In this document: piece by piece, positions 10,975 to 22,335 of the stretch
Layout of the letters: each line of letters starts with the position of its first letter
How positions within the stretch are numbered: position 1 is the first letter of the stretch
Source: Patiria pectinifera
Lineage: Eukaryota > Echinodermata > Asteroidea > Valvatida > Asterinidae
Reading direction: 5' to 3'
DNA: 64,000 nt
NCBI GenBank assembly: GCA_029964075.1
Contig: CM057138.1
Location: 9,046,932 to 9,110,931 of the forward strand
Made by a program: the position numbers and the translations under genes
Notes under the pieces: model-generated
What the model was told of the DNA's origin: nothing
The model's database searches: none
What the model saw: only the letters and a program-made list of their open reading frames with translations

Positions 10975-11449
10975 TGGGCTGTTCTGGAATATATTAGTCC
11001 CTCCCACTTTGCAAGATTTTCAGACATTTGGATGGGCAGTCCAGACTGTGATTGGTCAAAACATCATGGGACAGGGCTTAACCCTAACTCCCTAGCATGA
11101 TTTACTAGGAACCATACCCGTCCTGGCAAATTCCAACACCATATGGGAAACTGCACACACATATTTCTGACTTTGATTCTGGTGTGTCAACCCAATTTAA
11201 AAGACTGTCACTTTAGGGGTACTGTTCCAATCCTTACAGATTCCAACAAAACATGCCGTTGGGGTTTGATGGGTGGAGTTCTGTTGGGATTAATCAACTC
11301 TAGAACGTTGTTAGCAAACCAATTACAAAACTTTAGGAAACTTCATTTTTTAAAACTATTTTAGCTTCAGATTCAGATCTGGACTTGACTATGTCGTATG
11401 CTTGTGGCATATTAACTGAACTGTTTTTCCAACTTCTTTATTTTCACAG
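10187..11449. other. Intron with dispersed-repeat copy 2 and a CA microsatellite
   Basis: At 10795-10930 lies a diverged copy of the repeat seen at 7602-7766 (CTCTTTTGTTTGAATTTGAA, TTTTGTACATGAATCCCAAT). An (AC)n run occupies about 10941-10970. The rest is unremarkable intron ending at the CCP5 acceptor. Confidence 0.5.
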
Positions 11450-11656
11450 CTCCCTGTTCCAAGCTACCAGAACTACTGAATGGACAGATTATATATAACC
11501 CAGAGTTGGTGAACCAGTCCCTGCCTACCGTCTCTCATGACACACGAGCTACATACATATGTCTGTATGGCTTTGAACTGCAGGGAATGCACAGTACAAC
11601 GCAGTGTTACTATGGCACTTGGCGTTATAAAACATCAGAGCCAGTCTGTAAACCAA
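11450..11656 (+). CDS. Exon: CCP module 5
   Basis: A 207-bp phase 1-1 exon. Cysteines are in APCSKLPELLNG, TYICLYGFEL, TTQCYYG and PVCKP, with Trp in GTWRYK. The segment between Cys1 and Cys2 is longer than usual and carries a possible N-glycosylation site (NQS). The acceptor is TATTTTCACAG and the donor GTAAGT. It has the same length as the next CCP exon. Confidence 0.88.
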
Positions 11657-12392
11657 GTAAGTCTTCTCAGGGATATCTTCTACTTAATAATGCTAACATT
11701 GACAACGTTTGACCAAACAGGGCTGACTGTGTGGCACAAATGGTGACGGACAGTAGCAATAAAGGCAAATGGTCTTCCTGATGAGTTGCTTCAAAGTTTT
11801 TTCCAAAATGGCCCACTCACACATTTAGCTTTCCAGGTTGAAAAATAAATTTTTCCAAAGTCAACATTCTCCAATAACTTTATATAAATCACTGGTGAAA
11901 TTTCACTTTCCAGTTGCGTTAAGTTTTTTTGGAGAAACGGCTTTCCACATAGTGAAACTTGCAGCACTTGGCACCATTATTTTGACTGCACTTGGAGTAG
12001 GCACATTTGAAGGCCTAGGTAAAAATATGCTGCAGTGGAACGCACCCCTCGCCCTAATTTGTTTATGGCACTGCTCATTGATTGGCGGAAACAGTGTGTT
12101 AACTATTGACTCCATTCACAAATAAGTAACCCCCTCAGCTGCGGACAGTAAGGTCTTAAGGCACAGGCATTGCAGGACATTATTGGTCCATCTTGTGTGA
12201 AAACAGGGACGGTGAAATTAGACAAAAATAAATTAGTTTCTCACCAGGAGAATGTTACTTTTTTAAACTAAGATACAAAACATGTAGGTATAGGTCACTA
12301 GTGTCTCGTACCAGACTGTGATTTTACCCTCTGTACAATGTACACATCTCTTTGCATCATCCGTTTGCAACACCTACATTTACACACTGATG
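11657..12392. other. Intron, no feature recognised
   Basis: The left part of the CCP5-CCP6 intron, before the MITE at 12401. No exon or repeat was recognised. Confidence 0.5.
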
Positions 12393-12400
12393 GCCGTAGC

Positions 12401-12701
12401 CAAGGGCGGATCCAGAACACAATTTTTTGGGGGGGGGGGCCAAAAAAAAACGGTCCCCAAAAAAGTGGGTCAAAAAAATTACGGCGTGGGGTTCGGGGCC
12501 CACTTAAGGGCCCCGAAATTTTTTTGGATTCTAGATGCTCTGTGGTGCGATCTGAGGCAATTTCTGACCGCTTTAACCAATGTTTTTTTGAGGAAAAGAT
12601 GGTGGTGTACTCATTGCTTGCCTTTATTGCGATGTCACATAAAAAAAAAAAAAATTGGTTTCGTTTTTGGTTCTTTGGCCCCCCCCCTGGATCCGCCCTT
12701 G
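12401..12701. mobile_element. hAT-type MITE with G/C-run ends (301 bp)
   Basis: The perfect 15-bp inverted ends CAAGGGCGGATCCAG / CTGGATCCGCCCTTG are flanked by an exact 8-bp target duplication GCCGTAGC (12393-12400 and 12702-12709). Long G and C runs lie just inside the ends. The 8-bp duplication and CA-GGG ends are typical of hAT elements. Non-autonomous. Confidence 0.85.
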
Positions 12702-12930
12702 GCCGTAGCAAATTCATCTAGCACAGTTTTAAAAAAAATTGTGAAACAGAATCTGTTATTATTTGATCTGAAACAGTGGACAACGGTCATATGCCATTTC
12801 CAAAAGGTGTGATTGCTTTTTTTTTTTATTACTTCGAAGGAGGATTGAAAAATCTTTGTCCATTACAATGGTAACCCTTTCAACAATCAAAAAAAGGGTA
12901 AACAGTCCTTATTTCCCCAAATTACTTCAG

Positions 12931-13137
12931 AGTTGTGCAGTCAAGACAACTTGGAGCATGGCAGCGTACGTTACACTAAGAACAATGAGGAATTCAATGT
13001 CCGGAACAAAGACCCCCATGATGGTGTTTCCAGGACCTTTCAATGCAGCCGCGGTTACAGTCTGGTCTCGGCCCAGACAGAAGCATCAGTATGTGTAGAT
13101 GGGGTGTGGAATACGCCACTTCCAGAATGTGGGCCAG
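12931..13137 (+). CDS. Exon: CCP module 6
   Basis: A 207-bp phase 1-1 exon. Cysteines are in LCSQDNLEHG, TFQCSRGYSL, SVCVDG and PECGP, with Trp in GVWNTP. As in CCP5, the Cys1-Cys2 segment is long. The acceptor is AATTACTTCAG and the donor GTAAAA. A second AG lies 10 bp inside the exon, but using it would remove Cys1. Confidence 0.87.
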
Positions 13138-14452
13138 GTAAAACAATGATATGCTTTTGTTTTTCGACCAATGTTGGATGCTTTGAATCGGTACTTCTTT
13201 TTACTTCAAAAAATTTCTCGACTTCCTAAACGTTGGGCACCCAACGGTTAGGTCTTAAACATGTCAAGAAAGTCAGTGCAATTGGCCATGTCAAATTATA
13301 AGACAAAAAAATTACTTCAATATAAGAACTTTGGTTAAAGGGAAGATACAACATTTGCAAACATCAAAAAATGAAATGATCAAATTATCACGAAATACCT
13401 TACTGGATTGTTAAGGAATGACAGTCTGAAGCATCCTGCAAAGTCGTGGCTCCTGGTGTGCTGACATTTTCAAGAAAAACTGTATTTTTCCAACGCTGGT
13501 CGGCCGACCAGCGTTGGGGGGGGGGGGGGCTTTAGCCCAGCAGCGTATCCAGCTTTTGATGTCAGGGGGGGCAACCGCACATCCGCGCCGAAATGTAGAC
13601 ATGCTTTTTTCTCCGGACACTTGCCCTCCGTAAAATCAAAAAGCGGGAGGGGGCTGGTACCATTCTTTCAAATGGGGGCGCTTTTCAAAAGTGATTATTA
13701 TTATGCATACTACATATTATATGGACATTATCACGGCGCATTGGAATGGTTGTTGAGCGGGTTTTCTTTGGTAGGATTGATGCCAGAAGAACTCTATAAA
13801 CATTATTCAAATCATTGCTGACAAAAAAACATTGTCGAAAATATCCGTCAGGGGGGGCAAAGTTCCCGCCCTGCCCCCCCCCCACTGGATATGCCACTGC
13901 TTTAGCCCCCACTGGATACGCCACTGCTTTAGCCCCCCAAACATTTTATCTAGCGCCCTCCAAAATAAATTCCGTAAACAAAAAATTGCATTAGCAAAAA
14001 GAAGGATTGTGATGTACATGCGAACGGTCTCCCCCTAAAGAAATAGTTGTGACAAGGTTGCATTTGTAGTTAATATAGTGTGAATGATTTTAGGATTTTA
14101 TTGGCGCTCCCCATTGAAAATATGGCATGAGACCCCCCCCCCCCCACACCTATTGATTTTCGGAGGCCTAAGTGTATGGAGAAAATAACCGGTCTACATT
14201 TCAGCACGCCTCCCTGAAAAAAATTCTGGATCCACCCTGCTAGCCCCCCCCCCCCCAAAAAATATTGGTTCTATAACCGCGCCTGCTAAAGATGGTATCA
14301 GCATGCGGTTTTCACAGCAGAAATGCTGAGATTGTGATCTTTTCAAATCTGTAAAAAAAAAATTACCAGGGTCGACAAACAACTCATTTAGCTTGATCGC
14401 ATCACATAACGTAGGAACTCAAAAGTGCTTATTTTTGTGTCTTTTCCTAAAG
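13138..14452. other. Intron with G/C-run repeat fragments and a 28-bp palindrome
   Basis: A perfect 28-bp palindrome built on CCAACGCTGGTCGG lies at 13490-13517. G-runs and C-runs (13514-13530, 13851-13882, 14131-14145, 14245-14258) with CACTGGATACGCCACTGC and TTCTGGATCCACCCTGC look like decayed relatives of the G-rich MITEs at 12401 and 22336. No exon was seen. Confidence 0.45.
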
Positions 14453-14626
14453 ATGCTTGCTCTAGACCAGCTGTTGCCGCTAGTTACGTGGAGGTGCAAA
14501 GCTTGGGGCATGGCGGTACGGCCCATGTTACATGTGACCAGGGCCTGAAACCAAGTGTTGGAAATGGTGGTCTACGTTGCCATGCTGGACATTGGGTACC
14601 AGAAGGCATTATGTGCATTAGCAGTG
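14453..14626 (+). CDS. Exon: CCP module 7
   Basis: A 174-bp phase 1-1 exon. Cysteines are in DACSRPAV, HVTCDQGLKP, LRCHAG and IMCISS, with Trp in GHWVPE. The Tyr usual after Cys2-GY is replaced (DQGLKP). The acceptor is CCTAAAG and the donor GTAAAT. It is the last CCP before the lectin domain. Confidence 0.85.
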
Positions 14627-15573
14627 GTAAATTGCTTCATTTCCTTGCACCAGAGGGTGTTTAGTCTAGCGCTGTATTTTTAGTGTACACGCATTTTTTA
14701 TTTACTTCACACAAAACCCGATGTTGTAGTGAATTTTACTCAGTTGTTAAAACATAGTAGACCAATGTTATGACAAGTTACTGCCATAACAGCACAGGCA
14801 AATTTCCTACAACAGTTTATCATGCTTGAACATGCTGTGTTGCAAGTCTTGTTGTCTGGGTGCGAAGTGGGCTGGATTATGGTCAAATCTTGAGTGGTCC
14901 ATACAAAAATACAAACTACCTGATGAACTCATATTTCCCTTTAATATTGGTTTTGCCCTATCTTTGCGAATTCTCAGTGCGAACATTTGTCAGGGCGTCA
15001 GAAGTTTGCGTTGATGTTTGTGTGTGTGCTGAGTATGCATATATGGCTTTAGGCTATTGCGACATCCAGGGGCTGCAATAACATCACAGCAAAAGTGCTC
15101 CGAGTTGTCACAAAATAGCGGTAGAAATAGCAAAAATAGTGCACGTAAAAAGAGTGTCTTGTTATTTTCCATTCATTTCATACAAGTAGGTTTAGGAATG
15201 GACATTTTCCTGTAGTAAGTTTTTGTGTAAAATAAAGGAATGAAGTCGAGTCCATCACAAGTAATTCATGAGTCACAAGAAACAATGGATGATTAATAAC
15301 AAAGGAATGCCTTTGTCAAAGCTCACTTGAATGGAGGACTTGTGATGGACTTGCAGGGACTTATGAAGAACTCGACTACATTCCCGGGGGCACGTGCGCC
15401 TCACCCCAGCGGAGGTCCATGCCCCCTGGGTGCCCCACCCCCCATTTACAATCTTGAATTGCACAAACACAATATATCAGTTGCCTTCAGTGCCCCCTAC
15501 AAGTAACCCTAGTTACGCCACTGACTAACATACATTTCATGGACTCGTATGCTCTTCTGTGTCACTGCAAAAG
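14627..15573. other. Intron, mostly without recognised features
   Basis: Around 15245-15375 lie several ACTTGTGA/TCACAAG motifs, and at 15380-15530 a C/G-rich stretch ending GTTACGCCACTGAC resembles the G-rich repeats nearby. No exon was seen. Confidence 0.4.
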
Positions 15574-15711
15574 ATGCGGCATCCAACGTGGCATATGGAA
15601 GACCAGCATCGCAAAGCCCAAGATCTGATGAATCTAACAGACAGCAAGCAAGCTTAGCAGTGGATGGAGATAGGACCACAGACAGTGAACATGGCAGCTG
15701 CACTACTGCAC
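15574..15711 (+). CDS. Exon: fucolectin-type domain, part 1
   Basis: A 138-bp phase 1-1 exon coding the start of an F5/8-like lectin fold of the fucolectin (FTP) type: ASNVAYGRPASQSPRSDESN, then ASLAVDGDRTTD and HGSCTTA. The phrase N-V-A-x-G-x-P-A-x-Q-S followed by A-V-D-G-x-x-x-T is diagnostic. Fucolectin domains bind fucose or related glycans in a calcium-dependent way. The acceptor AAAAG at 15569-15573 is weak but keeps the frame. Confidence 0.85.
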
Positions 15712-15838
15712 GTAAGCTAAAGCTTATTATAACCCATGCAACAGAAAGCAACAATGTTAAAAAAAAAGTTCTTTTAAATATCGTAATTTCATCTGTGTTT
15801 TGTTTTGGTTGTTTTTTTGGGGGGGCTAATTTTTGCAG

Positions 15839-15922
15839 GAAAATCTGGAGGGCAAGTTTTCTGGGAGGTAGATTTGCAGGCTACATACATGATAGAATAC
15901 GTGGACATCTATTCCAAACGTA
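15839..15922 (+). CDS. Exon: fucolectin-type domain, part 2
   Basis: An 84-bp phase 1-1 exon coding GQVFWEVDLQATYMIEYVDI, the central strand of the domain (usual form WW-x-VDLG-x-x-Y-x-I-x-x-V-x-IY-R). The acceptor is AATTTTTGCAG after a G-run and the donor GTAAGT. Only 126 bp of intron separates it from part 1. The usual Cys-Cys motif that follows in many fucolectins is not visible after SKR. Confidence 0.87.
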
Positions 15923-16331
15923 GTAAGTATGGAAAAGTAACTTTCAGGACCTACATGCAAAGGCATTGTACCAGAAACTTTGAATTACTGTTAAAAATTG
16001 TCTAGTCAGTGGTCTTATGGACTTGTAGATGTCGATCCATGATGTCCAACATCACCAAACAGTGCATTCCTGCCTACCAACATGTGCAGCAAGAGCACAA
16101 TTGTTTGTAATGTTCAATAGAAAATCTACATAGCTCCACAACTTATTTATTATACAACTTGTTCAAAGATGATCTTTGCTTTTGAAATGGCTGTCTGTGT
16201 TTACATTGTATGACCACAAACTAGTCGTAGGTTAAGCTCCATGTACCACTTTTTTTTGGCGAGGGAGTTACTGGACTTTTTCTTAACCATGCTCTTAGTG
16301 TGGATACCATACTTGCGTTTTTTTCCCCTAG

Positions 16332-16565
16332 AAACCAAACTGAAAGGTGCAACAGTCCAAGTCGGATACCCTGATGCCACAAGAGAGTCGTACAGTCAAT
16401 GTGGTCTCACAATAAGTGACCAGATGGCAAGAGGTCGTCAGCCCAGTGTGCGAGTGGATTGCAATGGCGAGCTGATCGCTGGGCAAATCATCAGGATCGA
16501 GCTGCAGGAATCTGACAAATTAAGTCTGTGTGAAGTAGAGGTGTTTGCTACTGGTCCAATTGCAA
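16332..16565 (+). CDS. Exon: fucolectin-type domain, part 3
   Basis: A 234-bp phase 1-1 exon coding the C-terminal half: LKGATVQVGYPD, an internal CGLTISDQM, VRVDCNGELIAGQIIRIEL and the closing LSLCEVEVFATG. The ending L-x-L-CEVEV is the best single hallmark of fucolectin-type domains. The three exons give a 152-residue domain, the normal family length. The family's basic fucose-contacting residues cannot be assigned with confidence by eye. Confidence 0.88.
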
Positions 16566-16696
16566 GTAAGTCAAGCTTTCTTGAGCTGTTTGCCACCCAA
16601 ATTCTCGCTCTTGTTGTCCAATTCTGGTTAGTTAGTCTGGATATTCTCAGGAGTTCTTGCCATTGGGTCGGTTGTACCACAACCAACAAAGACAAT

Positions 16697-17084
16697 TAAT
16701 AAGCCATTTGCGTGTTAAATTTGAATAAAATCTGGAACGCTGACTTAATACAATGCTTTGCACGTTTTAACCTAGCATTCTCCCGACCAAAGAGACTGTT
16801 ACTTTATCACGTGATTCGGGGCAAGCCTTATGCTAGCAACCCCCAGCTCCGGCATGGTCTGGTGTCTTTGTGCCATTCTCACCCATTGTGAACGATGTAT
16901 TGGTGCTGAGCGTCTCTTACGTAACTATGCAAGAGCTTGCCCCCAATCATGTGATTAGCAACAGTGTCTTTGGTCTGGAGAATTCACAGTTAAAATGTGC
17001 CAAGCATTCTGAGCAAGTCATTGTACCAGACATTTTTCAAATGTAAATCCCAAAGGGTATAGGTTACTCGCAAATGGCTTATTG
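16697..17084. mobile_element. Foldback MITE (about 388 bp)
   Basis: Inverted ends AATAAGCCATTTGCG / CGCAAATGGCTTATT (16698-16712 and 17070-17084) extend inward through TTGCACGTTTTAACC, TTCTCCCGACCAAAGAGAC and TCACGTGATTCGGGGCAAGC, each with a mirrored partner. Nearly the whole element folds into one imperfect hairpin. No coding capacity. Confidence 0.65.
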
Positions 17085-17381
17085 TCAGTCACAGCGTGCG
17101 GTGAGGTATCTCTGTTCGGTGTATGCATGGATACATAACTTGGTCAGACACAATGTCAGACATCTGCTAGTGATATTACACCAATACTTTGTTTCATATT
17201 CAAGATAATGTCCCCGGGGAACATGAGTGAGTCTTAAGTAGCAATTGAAATGCTGAAAATATGTAATGGAATTTTTCACGCAGGGTTTCAGGGTGCCTGA
17301 CCTACCCCATATGAGAGAATGTAGAGTTGGGGTGATCACTCTGACTTTTTAAGCAGTTTGAGCAAATGAACTTGATCAATA

Positions 17382-17847
17382 CAGTGGAGTGTCGCTATAC
17401 CGAACACCACTATACTGAACATTCGGCCATACTGAACATCGTCCTTGGCTCCTGATTTTTGTGTACAAAATGTACATTGTTGTTGAAAAATGTCAACAGA
17501 AAGCGACAAGTGGCTATTATTTCCCCAAGGAATAGAAGGGGAAGGCCACCTATTCCCTCTTTTCACACTCCGCCATTGGGCATGCACAGCCTCGATCTAG
17601 CAACTTTATACTCAATAAAAATAGCCAGTTCAGTGATTCTGAACCCCGACACAGGAATCACTGAACCAGCTATATTATGTGTAAAGTTGCCAGATCGAGG
17701 CTCTGCATGCCTATGGCGGAAGTGTGAAAAGAGCGCTGCCACCGGAGCACCAGCAGGTTAAAATTGCTGTACCAAACGATCCCCATTTTAGTTATTACAA
17801 AGAGTTTCTGTGGATCAGGCGATGTTCATTGTAGCGGCGTTTTACTG
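17382..17847. mobile_element. Tigger/pogo-type MITE with internal palindrome (466 bp)
   Basis: The ends CAGTGGAGTGTCGCTATACC and, in reverse complement, CAGTAAAACGCCGCTACAAT are flanked by TA on both sides. Inside, 17555-17640 and 17645-17735 form a second inverted repeat (CTTTTCACACTCCGCCATTG against its partner near 17716-17733). It lies between the lectin domain and CCP8. Confidence 0.7.
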
Positions 17848-18159
17848 TATTAAAACAAAGTTAATAAGTTTTTAAATACAAGCTGGCTTTACCAGGTATG
17901 TCATCTTTAAGTTCCAAACAACTAATGAAATTAACAGTGGATGAAGATGTTTTTGAGCCAGAAGCTGCCCCTTGTGTCAAACTCTCCCTGTTGCAAAGTG
18001 CTGCCCCAGATCTGATTTTGCCCTTCCAAAAAATGGTTCACAGTGCGATAGACGAAACGCTGAATTCATGCAGGCCTGATTCACGTGACCATTTTTCTAC
18101 CAATGTAAGTTTTCATTTTTTACATCATGTCCACTGCCATTTCAACTTAATTTGTACAG

Positions 18160-18357
18160 CATGTAGGATCCCTTACATCGCCGGTATGAGACAAGCACAA
18201 GAAGGTGATGGTAGGGTGCTGCTTACAAATGCTCAAGTTCCTCCAGGAACAGGCATTGCCTATAACTGTGAGACAGGCTACCAGCGCAATGGAGCTGTGG
18301 ATAACCTATGCAAAGGGAAGGGTACCTGGGCTAGACAGCTTCCCACTTGCGATGCAG
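18160..18357 (+). CDS. Exon: CCP module 8
   Basis: A 198-bp phase 1-1 exon. Cysteines are in TACRIPYIAGM, AYNCETGYQRN, NLCKGKG and PTCDA, with Trp in GTWARQ. The acceptor is TTTGTACAG and the donor GTAATG. The same frame stays open leftward to about 17897, so a longer exon is formally possible; the acceptor at 18158-18159 is preferred because it gives a standard CCP. Confidence 0.85.
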
Positions 18358-18487
18358 GTAATGCAGTACATGTATCATAGAGCCACATTATCTGAATATA
18401 ACATGGTTTCGGATTGGATTGTCAGTATAAGCTCTCTGAGGTATTGGAGGTTGAAAAAGCCAAGGGATATTATTTGCCAATTTCAAA

Positions 18488-18642
18488 TAGACTGCTTGCA
18501 GATGCGTTCGATAATCGACGCGCGAAGGCGCACGACGCCATGTTGTGGGACAAGCATATATCTATCCATGCACATTTTGTCCCATAACATGGCGTCGCGC
18601 ACCTTCGCGTGTCAATTATCGATCGCGTATGCAAGCGGTCTA
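18488..18642. repeat. Long imperfect palindrome (about 65-bp arms)
   Basis: TAGACTGCTTGCAGATGCG ... CGCCATGTTGTGGGACAA pairs with TTGTCCCATAACATGGCG ... TATGCAAGCGGTCTA around a loop of about 25 bp. Probably a foldback MITE. Intron 18643-19500 after it holds no recognised feature. Confidence 0.65.
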
Positions 18643-19500
18643 TACTGATGGGAGCTAATATTTCTGTTTCATAAAACCTTGGTTCACTATACCTCATACA
18701 TTTTCAGTTGCCATTATTTTGCAATTTCAGGTAAAGAAACACAACATTACCACTGCAAAATGTGTGTGCGGTTGTCCGTGCAGGAGAATGCTTCAGTGAT
18801 GAACACCCCTTGTCAAAATTTTACAATTGCTCAATAATGTGTATATGCAGTCGACTATTGCATCCATGAGCAACCTGTTCAATAGTGAACTGTGCATGCC
18901 TTTTTTGCACCTGCTTGGATGCTGTGTTCTTATGATCTTTGACACAGGTCAAGATGTTAATATCTACACACACAACTTATACACTGCATTTTGTGTGTAA
19001 ATCGACTTGTGAACTAGCTAGGTCAGTATTCAGTGAATTTCACAGGCTTTGAGGATGTGGCTTGCCCTCATATACATGAATAATATGAGTTTCGTTCAGT
19101 CTGAAAATGTCGTTGTTTGGTAACTTTCTTCATGTTTATCCCCGTGGCTTTTAAGCCAAGAAATTTTGTGAAATGAAATAGTGATAGAAACTCTTGTATA
19201 GTGTATTCTTTCTGTGTGTCCGTGTGTCCCATTTTGGTTAGGTTAACTGTTTAGTGCTGTCATATGATAAGTCAGACTTCGATCTTGACCAAACTTGGTG
19301 ACAATAATCTTTGGGAAGTGGGACTTCAGTTGAATTGAGACATTTGAGGTCAAAGGTCATCTAGGGGTCAAATGAGGTAATTGTTGATTTTGTTTAGGTA
19401 CACTGCCTAGTGTGCTTACTAACTGACTGTATAAATACTGCCAGCATGCCAGGGGGATCGTGCAAGTTTAACTTGCAGTATTTTCTATTTATATTTTCAG

Positions 19501-19671
19501 ATGATTGTGAAGTTGAGGATCCAGACAATGGTGAGCTTGATCAACGGATCAGAAGTATCCGGCACAACAGTGAGCTTGCTTACTCTTGTAATGATGGATA
19601 TGAGAAGGAGAACAAGGTGACGCGTTGTGAGTTGGGGGTGTTGACCCCAGGCCCACCAAAGTGTGTCCATC
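19501..19671 (+). CDS. Exon: CCP module 9, conserved Trp missing
   Basis: A 171-bp phase 1-1 exon. Cysteines are in DDCEVEDPDNGEL, AYSCNDGYEKE, TRCELGV and PKCVH. The Trp that normally sits between Cys3 and Cys4 is absent (LGVLTPGPP). The acceptor is TATATTTTCAG and the donor GTAAGT. Otherwise normal. Confidence 0.86.
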
Positions 19672-19851
19672 GTAAGTATATCTTTTATTTATTTACTTGA
19701 GTTTAAAAGGGGCCGTTACAGATAAATTGAAATAAAATTTATGATGATCAGTTTACCATAATATTTGAAATATTAAAAAAAAAAAATCTGCAAATGTAAG
19801 CATGTGCTAACAAGTACAAGAAACTGATAAGGAATTAAATAAATGCAGTTC

Positions 19852-20115
19852 ATAAATACCTAAGACAGTTTACCCATTCCTATTGGTCAAGAGTCCGTCA
19901 CGTGGCTGGTTTAAACGTTTGATAAAGACCGGCTGGCTGGTCTTAAATACTTTTCCAGTGTCACATGAAATTTGGACTCTGTGAAATATGGTGCCTTGTA
20001 CTGTTTTATTGGTTGAACGTTCACAATCCTCATGTAGGCATGCCCAATACTACCAGTGAGTCAGTATTTGCCATATTGCGCAGTATGCGCGCTCCAAACT
20101 CCATATAAGGAGTTG
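19852..20115. repeat. Dispersed repeat, copy 1 of 3 (partial)
   Basis: It contains CCATTCCTATTGGTCAAGAG, GATAAAGACCGGCTGGCTGG, TTTTCCAGTGTCACATGAAA and GGTTGAACGTTCACAATCCT. The same ordered motifs occur at 28508-28870 and 60285-60560. The remaining intron to 20579 shows nothing else. Confidence 0.7.
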
Positions 20116-20579
20116 AATTATTAGAAGTGCATACAGTTCCACCCTCATTACTACCCACAATTGTTTCCACACTGCTCAGGGCCCTCTCATCCTCATTATA
20201 CCACCCCTTGCTACCCTACAATGAACACCGAGCAGTCTGGCCCTAAATAGTCACTCTTTCAAAAAAATAAAAAAGAAACAGGTAAGAAGCTTGGTTTGAG
20301 AAACACCTGGTTACAGACTGGACATGTGACCGTCCTCGACCAATTAAATTACAGTATTTAAGCACACAATGTAACGAATTGTACTGTGACCTTATTGTGA
20401 TGTATGTTGTGTCCCGGAAAAAAATAGCAGTGTCTACATCCATAGTTAACAGGACACAACAAGCTGTAACAAGCAACAAAGCTCATAGATGTGATCCAAA
20501 CATTGCCAAACAGCGCCAAATAGCATCATTGACCCGATAACCTTTTTCTAATTTGTTGTTTTGTGATTTTTTTTTCCAG

Positions 20580-20789
20580 AGCGCTGTAGTTTGTTGGCAA
20601 GAGACCTCAGTAACGTTATGATCAACAACAAGGAGCTTGAACCAGATGCAGAGGGGAAAGTATACATTCCTCATAAGACCCATGTCTACTTCAGCTGCAC
20701 AAGAGGCTATGAAATGATGAATTCAAACGTTCCTCTTTGTTGGATGGGAAATCTTCTTTATTTCGAACAACTTCCATCCTGTCGTGCAG
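20580..20789 (+). CDS. Exon: CCP module 10
   Basis: A 210-bp phase 1-1 exon. Cysteines are in ERCSLLARDL, YFSCTRGYEMM, PLCWMG and PSCRA. The Trp directly follows Cys3 (CWMGNLLYF) instead of lying 4-6 residues later. A T-run acceptor TTTTTCCAG and the donor GTAAAA bound it. Confidence 0.84.
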
Positions 20790-20999
20790 GTAAAATCAGT
20801 GTAACAACAAAAATAATGGTAATTTTTTATTTGATAATATTGTATCTTTCCCTTTCAGGGTACATTTTTTATTAATAATATGGTTGATTTATATTTGGCC
20901 ATGACAGCTGAGTTGCCTTGATAATTACATTTATAGGGTATTTCCATTACAGAAAACTAGTCAACACTGTTTACCTACATTTGTATATCAATGTTGGCT

Positions 21000-22335
21000 A
21001 GTGCACAAGAGGCTGAAAAAGTTGCCAAAATCACACCTCCAAGTCCCATGCATGTCCCACAAAACACCCTTAAACACAAAAGCTCTTTCAAGTTTTTTCA
21101 GCAAGCCGAATGTGCCAAAACCAGAAAGAATATTATGAGCTTCAACCATGCTTGTGAATGCCCTCTGTACGTGCAACTGTGTCTTGCCAATTTGGAACCT
21201 TTCAGTTGGTGTATTCCACATCAGATCTCTCTTCAGGCCACGCATCTGTCCAGGAAGACGAATATATTTGCTGAAGCTCTTTCCAGGGGTGGAAGTATGC
21301 TGACAAAGTAGCCTCTCTACATGTATCAACCAACAGTCAAACATGTCTTCAACAACCTTGGAAGCCCACATGCTAACTTGTTTGCCTCCGATCTAAACAA
21401 CCGGCCTCTAAAGCTCTTTTCATGTCAAGCTTCTCCTATTGCCACTAATCTCCCTATCACAACAGGTTCCAACAAAGTCATCTAAGATCCTTCTGATCAC
21501 CCCTTTCCGGCTGTGACAGCCATCGCTCCCTCGTCTCCTGGGTCTCCTTATCCATTCCTCAATCATGCTCCTACTCACCCTGTCACAACCCAGATCTCGC
21601 ATTCTGTTGTCATATTTGTGCCTGGATGATGTCAAAGTCTTCTTCCGAGCAGCTGGCCTTTCAGGTGAAGCTACAGCCGTGGCATCTTCACCTCTTCACT
21701 TGACAAAGTGATGCAGAAAGTGATGCAAAAAAAGGTGTTCATTCTCATTTAAATCTCTACTATCTGAAGCTGTCAGCCACTGGTGTCCTCCATATAGGTT
21801 TTAATGATGGTTCAATTATCTCTACAAACTCACCCATGCCACACATAATAAAGGGTTTGTTTGTTAACAGTCCAACAAGGAAACTGATCTCAGCTTGGGA
21901 TCAGGTGCTAATTTTCTCCTCATGAATCAGATCTCCTTATGAACCGGCAAGTTCTGCTCCCTGTATAAGTACATTGTAAAAATGGTATATCTTGGGGCTG
22001 CAAAAACAGCTCGCCATAGAAGTAAGCTCCACTCTCTTTCAGTAGAACCAGGTCACATACGCTGGGAGCTGGGTGAGGTCCATCTGATTCCATAGTCAAG
22101 TTCTTCACCAAGAATCAGTCACTTGAATTTTGTCAACAAGACATCTTTGTTCATAGTTTGGCCATGGATCCTATAGAGAAGGCTGAACGACTCTGCCAAA
22201 CTCTTAGATGCGTGACAATGGCCCGTACAGGTTGGAATACCATGATTACTTGTGTCACCAAAGACCCAGACAGCTTAACCACTTCACTGCATGAGATGCC
22301 TATCAAATTTGCAGGGCTCTGCGCTTGATCTGGTG
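21000..22335 (+). mobile_element. DIRS-like retrotransposon remnant, RT/RNase H side
   Basis: Decayed plus-strand sequence. Near 21232-21290 it reads ATHLSRKTNIFAEALSRGG, the RNase H end of DIRS polyproteins (usual form H-x-PG-x-x-N-x-x-AD-x-LSR). About 21336-21424 in another frame gives VFNNLGSPHANLFASDLNNR, like the DIRS phrase on DLFAS-x-LN. Stops and frameshifts are frequent. It is cut by a hAT MITE at 22336. Confidence 0.6.

Noticed and set aside
12318..12812. A 164-codon open frame
   Set aside because: It runs through the G/C-run MITE, is low in complexity and overlaps inverted ends; no protein motif.
17936..18105. Separate exon before CCP8 with an AACAG acceptor and GTAAGT donor
   Set aside because: It would end in phase 0 and put the CCP8 exon out of frame.
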